Source of the DNA: Merluccius polli
Taxonomy: Eukaryota > Chordata > Actinopteri > Gadiformes > Merlucciidae
Assembly (NCBI GenBank): GCA_030340625.1
Contig: JAOPHQ010000579.1
Coordinates: 178,501-242,500 of the forward strand
Direction of reading: 5' to 3'
DNA: 64,000 nt
Below, piece by piece: positions 37,217 to 48,847 of the stretch. The stretch's first letter is position 1. The number at the start of each line of letters is the position of its first letter. Below the pieces are notes generated by a model. The model worked only from the letters and a program-made list of their open reading frames with translations. It made no database searches and was not told the origin of the DNA. Position numbers and translations under genes: made by a program.

Positions 37217-38466
37217 CAAAGAGAGAGAGAGAGATATCATGAGAGAGAGATCACGAGAGAGAGAGAGAGAGTGTGTGGTGACTCTTTCTCCTACTTGGAC
37301 CAGCATCTCCTGTTCGTGTAGCAGCAGCAGTCTGCAGGCCCCGACCTCCCTCCTCTGCTCCAGCATCAGGGAGAAGTGCTCGATGCTTTTGATTGACAGC
37401 TTCTCCTGCAGGGTCAGGATCACTTCCTACCGGTCCGTTGTTGTAGTTGTAGTGGTGGTGGTGGTGGTGGTCGTCGTTTTGGTCACAAGGAGAGAAAAAA
37501 ACATCAATTTTATCATTAATAGCAGTAATTAGTAGATTAGCAGAGTGGTTTAGCCGTGGCTAGGGCTATGGCTAGGTATTTTTGTAGGTCATTAAAAAGG
37601 AGATGATGGGACATAAATACATATTGGTTTGTTACATTTGGATGATAGTCTATTAATAAACTATATATTGTATAAGGTACAATAGTGCTAATTTGTAGAA
37701 GCAAAGTGTCACCTTAAATGTGTCCGTCATAGTAACTTATAAATGTACTACAGTATAGACTTAGTCTCACAAATCAGAGATTACTAATCTTTAGATTAGT
37801 CATTTCATATTTGTTTTTCGACCAATCATGTTGCTGAGGTGGGAATCTGTAAGCGCATAATTGGCTATAAACAGCAAACATGAACTCGGCCAGCGCTAGT
37901 AAACAGTGAATAAAAGTGTTTGTAAAGGTTTCAAATCAACACCGTGTCGCCACTGTAGAAATACACTCATTAAAATCCCCTCCTGAAAACTTTGTCTACT
38001 CCCGCAAATAAAATATCCCCGTAACGAAACAGGAAACAAGGCGTAGCTCCGCCCCCTCACAGTTTCTGGTTTCCTGCGCAGGATCTGTGCCGTCTCCCAC
38101 CCAGTAGTTCTGCTGTAACATAGTAGGACCGCTGGATCCCAGATTACTGTAGACCCTTTATATGTTAATGAAACCTTTTTTTACAGTTTGGATGCTATGA
38201 TGATGCATTTTGATTAGATTAGATTAGATTTTATTATTTATCATTGCATCGTAAAACACAATGAAATTTAGTTCGGCAGCAATCCACTCCACTTAGCAGC
38301 ATAACAAAACAAAGTATATACTGTATATACTTAAATATATGTTTAAAAAATATAATGAATAGCCCTAGTCATATTATAATAATTAGACATAGTCAGAAAA
38401 AATACAATAATCGTAAACATTGGCTTGCATTGGCAGCAGACATATGATATGAGGTGTCATATCCCC

Positions 38467-38523
<57 letters not shown>

Positions 38524-38909
38524 CACAAAGCGCTTTGGGTGTCTTGAATAGCGCAATGAATGATTATATATACAGTATATTGCATGACATTGCTAGCCAG
38601 TTCTTTCTTTATTTCCACACCACTTTCTTGTGGGGTTTTGATGAACCATGAACCAAACTAGACACATACTGGACCTGAATCAATACATGTAAGGGCACAT
38701 GTACATGCGTGTGCGGTACGCGCACGTAACTTCTCCAGATGCATTTGCCCTTGCTCGCTAATGTCCACTTAGCCGCGGATTGAACTCATCATTACAGAGG
38801 CGCGCGGGCCGGTCGAGGTGTGATGGGGTTTAAGTTCTCAAGGACCATTCCCTTTCAGCATTTGTATGGTCATTGAGCTTTATATCTACATCAATCACAC
38901 ACATGCACG

Positions 38910-38943
<34 letters not shown>

Positions 38944-39079
38944 GGCGCACGCGCGCATACAAACACACGCACGTGCGCACGTGCGGAGTAAATAAAAGTA
39001 CTGCACTATTGGAGAATGACCGGTCGCACCGCCCTGCAAAGACGCAGCCATAAGCACACAACACACACACACACGTGCG

Positions 39080-39125
<46 letters not shown>

Positions 39126-39147
39126 CTCACACACACAAACACTCTCT

Positions 39148-39180
<33 letters not shown>

Positions 39181-39199
39181 TCTCTCACACACACAAACA

Positions 39200-39232
<33 letters not shown>

Positions 39233-39276
39233 GCTCTCTTTCTCACACACACAAAAATACACACACACACACACAC

Positions 39277-39344
<68 letters not shown>

Positions 39345-40627
39345 TTATGGAGGTGCTGCAGTCGAAGCGGAAGGACTTGGTCTGCCCGTTCTCCAGGTAC
39401 ACCTTGAGGACGTTTGGCATGAAGAGCAGAGAGTTGTCTTTCACTGAGTTCTGGGAGACAGAGAGCAGACCCGGGTTCACAGTCTCATCGCAACATGGAG
39501 TGAGTCAGACAATTAATAATCAGACAGTTACCCGAGGTGGTGATTTAGGGCTTATTATGGTCTGGTCTGAACCGTTTGGCTTTTACAGACGAGACATGAG
39601 CAGCATTCACAGTTCAGACGCTCACTGGCGATCTTTCCTTTTAATATTAAAGGTCCCTCTATTTTATGGGGGTTATGAGGGTTAGGGTTAAGTGATCACA
39701 ACAACATCAAGATTTTGAAATGGCTTGTAATGGCTAATCACACTCACACCTGGACCTTTAACATTTATTGCGCTGACATTTGAGATAGGTAAAGAAAATG
39801 AAAGAAACAGAGAGAGAGAGAGAGTGATAGAGTGTGATTTGAGCAACATAGATAGAGATAGAGAGACAGATGGAAGGACAGGAAGAGAAAACTTACAGGA
39901 ACTTGTCCATTAATAATGACCTCCTCTGCAAAGCGCACTTTGACCGGATTGGACTTGAGTTTGGCTTTCTTGGCTGCACTGATAAACGCCGATTTAGGGG
40001 ACTAGACGAGAGTGAGGGACATAGGTACAGAGGGAGACAGAGACAGAGACAGAGAGAGAGACATTACAACACTTAGGACACTCGTATACTGGTAAACATG
40101 TCCCGTATTGTCAACAGATGATCCTGTACTCTGAATATATATATTCGTACATTATTTTCTCAAAGGGTGGTTGCCGCCTAGTGAATCTGGAAAGTTTTAA
40201 CCAATGATATCTTTCGTTCTTTATCGACGAACGCATGTGATTGGCTGAAACCGCATTCGTCAGGGTGTCAGACAAGCGCGCTAGAAACTTTCTCGAGAAA
40301 CGAATGGACCCCAAAACTGGAGCGACGCTTGGATCGGTGGACATCTTGTGTCCGTATATCCGGGAGTATCAGCACATGGCATTCTGCCCAGAACCGAAAC
40401 AAACTGCGTTTTTTTTGTTATTAGCAGTTCTGCTGACAGAACGACTCCACCGCGACCGCATCTCACGTAACATCAAATCCATATAAATTAACACCCGCCA
40501 TATTTCCTCCTTCCTGTCATTTCCGTCCGCGGAGAGACTTATCTGAAAATAATATCCTAGGAACGCCGAGCGAGCCCCGGTGTGATTAACTCCACACAGC
40601 TGGCAGACCGAGTGAAACCGAAACAAA

Positions 40628-40660
<33 letters not shown>

Positions 40661-41836
40661 ACACACAGAAACACACACACACACACACACTCTTTGACTC
40701 ACAGGATACGGCTGGACGACCGTCAACATGATGGATTCCTTGCAACTCCTGCAAACAAAGAAATAAGAGGGAAAGAGAGAAAACAAATGGGGGAAAAAAA
40801 ACGAAATGGTGGATAAACAATAGCAGTTGGATTAGTTTAGTGATGGAAGCGGAATGAGACGTGTCCTATTGAAGTTCTCGTGGGACACACACACACACAC
40901 ACACACACGCACGCACACACACACGCACCAACACTATTTATACATGTGTAAGTAAGTAAACTTTCACTCACAGTCATTAATTTTCCATTATGAAGAAAAG
41001 CCAGCAACAGTTACATTCAGTTTGCTTTCAGCGTGTGTAAACATTAATTTCACAGTGTGCGCTGACACAGTAAATAAATGCAGTTTTTCTATTTTTAATC
41101 TGAAGGCCCATTTTGCTCCATCGTCGATCAGGATCAAATACGTATTATGTTATGCTAATCCATATCTAACGGGCAGTATTAAAACTAAGCTAATTATTTT
41201 AGAGTAAAAGTCAAACTGTGTGATCTTTTGAAAATAATTGCCCATTGTGATTTTTTGTTTGGCTGTTGGCTTTTTTCTTTTTCCCCCTCCGGTTTACTTT
41301 GTTTCAACACATATTTAAATGGGACACAAACAAAATCCTTCTTCTGGCTGAGAACATTTGGTTCGAAGCAAAAACTATTTGAATAGTCTGTCCCGTCGTT
41401 TTAATGTCAAAAGCTACACAACGTCTTGACCTCTGTGGTCGTTCTGGAACCCAACGAAATTGGCTTTAATAGCGTCCTCTCAAATCGCCCCAAAAAGTCC
41501 ACATACTAACAAACAACCGAGTGTTTGCTACGCTTCACATTTGTTGATTTCTAAATTTGCCCAGATGTACAACTTTTCCGAGACAAACAAGGTTAAGTTC
41601 CTCTCGGAGAGGACAGGGACTTGGACCTATCCACGGTCCCGTACGTCCAACACTCTCTGGCCACCAGAAAAACAAGACGCCGTCCAGACCTGACGAGGTC
41701 GATGACGCGCTCTCTGGGAGCCGAGCTGACCGCCTCGTCGTTGATCATGATGATCTCATCGCCGGCGATCAGCTTCCCCTCCGACGGACCGCCTGCACGC
41801 ACACAAGCACACACACACACACACACACACACGCAT

Positions 41837-41893
<57 letters not shown>

Positions 41894-42179
41894 GATTGTT
41901 TCAAGGTTATTATTGTTGAAATATTTGTCTAGTTGACCATCCAGTTGACCATAAAGTGCTCACATATTGATTTGCCTATCATTATCCCACACGCACACGT
42001 CCCTGTGTGTGTGTGTGTGTGTCTCCACATCTGCCCATGGCTGCAGTAGCCGTGCTAATTGGTCCAATCTGCGGCTGCTCTGGCCAATGAGAGCGTGCAA
42101 ATGAGTCAGCTGAGGAGGTGGATGCGGTTGCCGACGACAACCGTTATAGATCACAGCCGGGTAAACGTGTGACACTGCA

Positions 42180-42210
<31 letters not shown>

Positions 42211-45200
42211 ATGTGCCTGTGTGTGTGTGTGCCCATGTCTGTGTGTGTGTGTGTGTGTCTGTGTGTGTGTGTGCGTATGCATGCATGTGTGTGTAAATGA
42301 GGTAGAGCGCTAGGCCTCATCTAAAGTAGCGGCCTGATGCGTGTGTGTGTGTGTGTGTGCGTGTGTATCTTCTTTGGTCTTCGGTGAGCCAATGGCCTCC
42401 ACATTGAATATTCATTGTTCCAGTTGTCTATCGAGCACCCGGCGGTGATTGATTATTGAGACGCCTTATCACTCTTTAGCTAATTAGCTACTGGAACTGA
42501 CCGGGGCCAACAACAAGCTGGGCTAGGAACTTTTGTTCCCTCCCCACAGCTTGTGATTCATGTTCTCTTCGCCTCTCGATTAGCCGCTACCTTTCCTCTT
42601 AAAGCGCTTGTAATCACTGTTTTTTTTTTGGGATGGTGTATTTAAGCTAGCGCAAGGCTAATCATAGCACCTGTGACGAATGTATAACCGCACATATGTA
42701 TCAACAAGCTGTAATATCCTCACATAGCCACTAGGGAATAGAAATAAATATATAAGTTGTATTAACCGCACCTGGCCACCAGATGGCGGCACACATAATA
42801 CACTGGGGGCGGGCGCTCAGCACTAGCCAATCAGAGCGTAGTATGCGTCATAGAGGCCACGCCTGCCCAGGTACTACCAAACAACACATGTGGGGGGAGG
42901 GGAGAAACCCTACAGGCAGCGTATCTGGACAGATATCCGGCTAAGGGGTCGCTCCACGCGCGTGAATTTTACAATTCCTCTCCATTTGCTTCATAGATAA
43001 TATACCTAAAGCTAAACAAATAAAGTGAGTTAAAAGCGATCCTGTGTCGGCGGCCTTCTTCCTCAAAGAACATCACAACACACCTACCCTAATATAGTCA
43101 TCTACATGCTGCGTTTCGATGGAAAATTCGAGCTTCCACACGGCTACTTAAAGCACCAATACCAGCACCCATAATAGCACCATTATGCTTTACGATGGCA
43201 AAGATAAGCTAAGACGGGGCTAATCACAGCAACGATATTAGCATAGCACCTTGCTGCTTTGTAATGGCGAGATTCAAGATTTACGCTCGCTAACACTCAC
43301 CCGCATCGCTCTGCGATGTCGTCAGAGAGCGAGTCTGCGATTGGCTGAGCAACTAGCAGCAGAAATGTAACCGGGAGCTCGAAAACGCCAAGGTTAAGGG
43401 ACCTTCTTTGAGGTGAGGGTATGCTAATTTCCCCCTTTAAGTTGGTAATGTAATGGAGGATGTATTTTAGGAAACGCAAGTACGCAAGTACAGGAAAAAA
43501 AAAAAAATACAGGACTTGACCTTGCTGTCCTCTGTGGTATTTAAGGCCCTGTTGCCTGGCAACGTATCAGAGTTACAGTTGTAATGCATTTCAAATACGT
43601 ACTTATTACCTGCTATATTATTAAGTTTTATGAGTAACTTTGAATAAGAGTCGGTTCGACCAACACACAGAAATGGACTGGACTGCATTCATACAGCGCT
43701 TCTCTAACCCGTGGCCACTCAAAGCGCTTTACAATTAGTGCTTCACATTCACCCATTCATGCACCCATTCATGCACCCATTCATACACCGACGGTAAACA
43801 GCCAGCTGGTCGGGAGCGGTTAAGGTGAGGCGTCTTGCTCGGGGACACCTCGACTTGCTCTACCTCCTGAACACACACACACACACACACATGCACACAC
43901 ACACACACACACAACCCACCTGGCGTGACCGAGCGCACCACCACCGGCTTCTCGCTGCCCGCCACGAAGCCGAAACCCAGGACCGGGTCGCGCCGCATCT
44001 CCACCAGCCTGGGCGCTGGGGGCATCCCGTCCAGACGGACCTCCTCCAGGGAGCTGCTCTGGGACACTTGGCTGGCGAGGAGAAGGAGGAGGTGGAGGAG
44101 AAGGAGGTGGAGGACATAAACACCGTTTACTATTTGGTCGTTTAGCAGAAGCTTTTAGTCAAAGTGACTTGCAGTGATTTCAGATACATGTCATTAAAGG
44201 GAAAGTAAACGGTTCGGTTTGGGTCTCACAAAGTGTTGGTGAACATTTCTGTGTTATCTTTGACTAAAATGTATAAAGTTGTCAAACGGGGGAGAAATTC
44301 ACTGTAAAATACAAGAAATTGAGCATAGTGTTAGTTCAGGCAGGCCACGAAGTCAGGCTCGGCTCAGTACAGAGTTCACAGTAGTCATATTGCCGCTTTT
44401 AGGTTACGTTGCATATGCAGAAGCGCTTCAAATATGTAGTATTATCAAAACATACATCAGCTGATTCCCCTAGCTTCCCATTGGATACCATACACAGTCA
44501 GCTGACAGCTCAGCTGACTCCTCCTCAAACACCCATTAGCAAACATCATTCTTGGCGCCTTATTTAAGCTGCTTCAGCTGCCTATCTTCGCTGCTTTCTC
44601 TGCTAGCTTTGCAACCCACCTCCACCCCAGCTCCTCCTTGATGTTGTATCTAATTAATCAATGTTATTTCTGATTGTCATTGATGCTTGCTCTGTTCTGT
44701 ACCCCAGGGGGTCTCTGCTGCCGCTCTCCTTGTCTTAAACTTTTCCATGTATGCACATGGAAGGGCAGGGAGGAGTGCTCTCCCTGCCTTAAGGCTTTCC
44801 ACGTAGGCACGTGGAAGGGCAAGGAGGTCCCAGAACAGAGCCATACCGCCAAATGTAATATTCTGCAAGTATATTCTGCAAATGTAATATTCTGCTTAGA
44901 ATAAAGATTATTTTGACAAAAGTGGTCCTGACTGAAGTCTGCTACTTCCGGCTAAAAATGCTTTTTTCCAGAGTGGTAGTTTCTCTATTGGCTGCTCAGC
45001 CCACATCAAGCGAGCGTGAATTGTGAACCTCGCGCTCTCTCCCGTGGGACCCAATGTGTCCGTTTTTTTACGACCTTTACGAACTGTCAAGACCCGAAGT
45101 GTAATTAGCCAAAAGCCGACGCTGATTGCTCATGCTGGGGCGTGAAAATGTTTTTGAAATCTTTGGCCCTCCCTGACATTAGCCGAGGACAGTTACAGCA

Positions 45201-45431
45201 GCTTTATGACGGGGGGGGGGGGGGGACATGGCTCGATACGGTCCACGATACAACACCTTAAGCCGAGAGTTACGAAGACGACCTTTTGATATCCAACATA
45301 AACCTTTAAAGTGAGTGACTACAACCGACCGGCGGTGACAATTACATTACATTTTTACTGCCAAAACCTTAATCACGCCTGATAACAAATGACTGCTACG
45401 TCGCGACTGTGACTGAAATGCACCGTGTACG

Positions 45432-45473
<42 letters not shown>

Positions 45474-45584
45474 AAGATTAATACAAAGGTACATATTACA
45501 CACACATTAGGCACGAGCACCAACACATGCACGCTCTGTAAAACATACAATGTCAATTTATATCATACTCATCATCAATTCCTC

Positions 45585-45632
<48 letters not shown>

Positions 45633-46147
45633 TACTTAGTACTCTACCTCTCCCTACCTCTCTCTCATACCCCTCTGCCGGTAGGTGCTTTATCTCTGTA
45701 CCAAAAGTTAAGTAAAGGAAAGTACTGGATGTTTATTGTCAAGGAGCCAGCGCCCATTTCTCTTTCTCTCTCTCTGTCTCTCTCTCTGTCTCTCTCTTTC
45801 TCTCTCCCTCTCTGTGTCACCCTCTGTCACTCTCTGTCTCTCCCTCTGTCACTTTCCTCTTTCTCTCCCCCTATCTCCCTCCCTTCCCTCGTTCCACTCG
45901 CTCTGCTAGAAATTCAACCGAGGCAGTCCATCAGGAAAGCCGCGTCACCTCGGCCCATGCCACCAGCTGCTCAGTCTGGGGAGCAGAGACCATGTCCAAG
46001 ATGTGTGTGTGTGTGTGTGTGTCTGTGACAGTTGGAGGAGAAGGAGGAGGAGAGGAGGAAGAGGAGGAGTGAAGGAAAGGAGGAAGAGGAGGCGTGAATG
46101 AAAGGTTCTGGATTTTTAGCAATGTGAGTTGATCCCTTATGGGGACT

Positions 46148-46216
<69 letters not shown>

Positions 46217-47301
46217 ACATGTGTGTGTGTGCGTGTGTGTGTTAACAGGGTGGACAGAGGCTTGGAAAGGAGATCGTTGCGGATCAGGGGTGGCAAGCTA
46301 TTTGGTAGGAGGGCGGAGGAGGAGGATTGGAAAGATGGAAAGGAGAGATGGTGAAAGAGAGGGGGGGGAGCACCACAGCTTTTTATTCACACAGTTCCCT
46401 TCTTTATGGAGACCTGTTGATTCAAGCGGACCGGGGAGAGGACCGGAAAGGAGACGGCGAGAAGAGGAGAGGTGAGGAGAAGAGAGGGGAGGAGAAGAGA
46501 GGGGAGGAAGGACTCATCCACACACGACCATGGCTTTGCATCTGAGCGGCACAGCGGTTAGCACTGCTGCGTCACAGCAAGAAGGTCCTGGATTCGAACC
46601 CTGGGACGGGAGGACCTTTCTGTGTGGGGGTTGTATGTTCCCCCCCCCCCCCCCCGTGTTCACGTGGGTTTCCTCCCGCACCACAAAACATGCAAGTTGC
46701 CCATGAGCAAGGCAAGAGCACTACATCTGGAGTGGGTTCGCGGGCGCTACCCTTGTGGCAGGCAGCCCACTGCTCCCGGCATGAAGGATGGGTTAAATGC
46801 AGAGAATGTAATTTCCCCATAGGGGTTTAATAAACGGTATCATTAAACATTATTAGCATTAACGCATTGGTGTACTTAAAACTCTCTCTTGAGAAACGAT
46901 CAGCCATGAGACCCCATCAATGAGATTACCTGTCTAAATGAAGGAAGAAAAAAAAAACAACAAACGAAATTGGCGCGTTCACACACACACAGACGAAATG
47001 GCCGGTTTGCGACCAACGTTCGACCGCGTCTGTTTTTTCGCGTCACCGAACAAACTGCCCCGCACCCGTGACCATATTGAACCTCCGTTGACGTCGCCGC
47101 CTTCGACAGTCTGTTCGATAGCCTCTACGCGAACGCGCCACTTTCAATTTTGCTTTAAGTATATCGGGGTCTTTATAGGGATCTGCGCTGTTTAGTGGGA
47201 CAGGTAGATGATTGGGCAGGCGATGGTGAGAGTGTGAAAATGAAACGATGATGGAGCGGATGAAATGAAAAACAAGGGGGAAAAAGAGAGAGGGAGAAAG
47301 T

Positions 47302-47337
<36 letters not shown>

Positions 47338-47483
47338 AGGGCTAGAGATCACTATTCCAGAGGGGCCTCCATGTTGGCTCTGACATTAACCACTGGTGAC
47401 GCGGTCGAAATGAGCAGGCGGATGGATTACATCATCCCCCCCCCCCCCCCCCCCCCCGACCCTCACATCATCCATAACTGTGT

Positions 47484-47521
<38 letters not shown>

Positions 47522-48804
47522 CAAACATTCGCATGAGATCACACACGTGATTGTATCATTTAAGTCTGTGGGCCCTATTTTAACGATCTGAAACGCATTG
47601 TCTTAAGCGCGCGGCGCAGGTGCATATAGGGGCGTGTCCCAATCCACTTTTGCTAGTTTAACGCCGGAAAAATGGTTGCTGTTCATGTCTTCATTAATCA
47701 TGGGTGTGTTTTAGGCGTAACATGCAATAAACCAATCAGAGTGTCATCTCCCATTCCCTTTAAAGCAAGCGCTTGGCGGATCGCTATTATGACGGCGGAC
47801 TTGCCAGGCGCGAAGAAGGAGCGATGTTCAGGCGGGGGGGGTACGGATCTAGGGAACGAGCAGTACAATGTGTACAAAACACGTACCGTATTTTCCGCAC
47901 TATAGGGCGCATTGGATTATAAGGCGCACTGTCAATGAATGGTCTATTTTCGAACTTTTTTCATATATAAAGCGCACCGGACTATAAGGCGCTCCGGATT
48001 ATAAGGCGCACTGTCGTTTTTTAAGAAAATTAAAGGCTTTTAAGTGCACCTTATAGTGCGGAAAATACGGTAGGCTTCTTGCAAAAATGTATTTATTTTA
48101 ACGCATGGTTTATAACACCTGCAATAACGTCATTCGGTAAATGAAGCGTAAATGTCATGCAGCTCCGCTGGCTGAAGATCCTCAGGCCGGACCCGGTTGG
48201 CAGGATCAGGGGGTAGATGTGGACATTATGACATGTATTTTTTTAAGAAATAATAATCTTTCACATTGTAATCTTTTATATATTTTTAATGGTTTGTGCG
48301 CTGCTGCGCCTCCCTGTGTGTGTAACAAGCAGCGCCCTTAAACTAACAGTGAGACCCCGCCCACGCCGTTGACTTTCCACCAGGTTTCTGTTGGCCAATG
48401 GCGCAATTGCTTTCAGTTGCGTCAAGATAGCAATACGGCAACAATCTGCATGAACACGACCTCATTTTCAGACCGACGCACACATGGACGCGCAGAGGAG
48501 CGCAAGTGCACTTGCCATTTAAACCACGTGGGCGCAGGACGGGAAAACGAGAACTGCGTCGGTCTGAAGCTTGCAGAGACACTTGCGTCGCGCTTGGTGC
48601 CGCTCTGCGCCGGGGTGTAAGATGGGGCCCTGTGTGTGGGATATTTTGTTTTCTGCGAGCGTGTGTGTGCTTGCAAGCATGTGCATGTGTGTGTGTGTGT
48701 TCATGTATGTATCTAGTCTGTATCTATACATGTATCTATATGTAATATAGTATACATGCTAGACAGTATTGTGTGTGTATGTTGCTGTATGAACTGGCTC
48801 TGTG

Positions 48805-48847
<43 letters not shown>

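Noticed and set aside
38830..39447. Long frames rich in Cys-Val or His-Thr
   Set aside because: These are translations of (GT)n/(CA)n microsatellites, not proteins. The same applies to similar frames at 41.6, 46.1, 48.8, 51.4, 58.6-60.2 and 62.5 kb.
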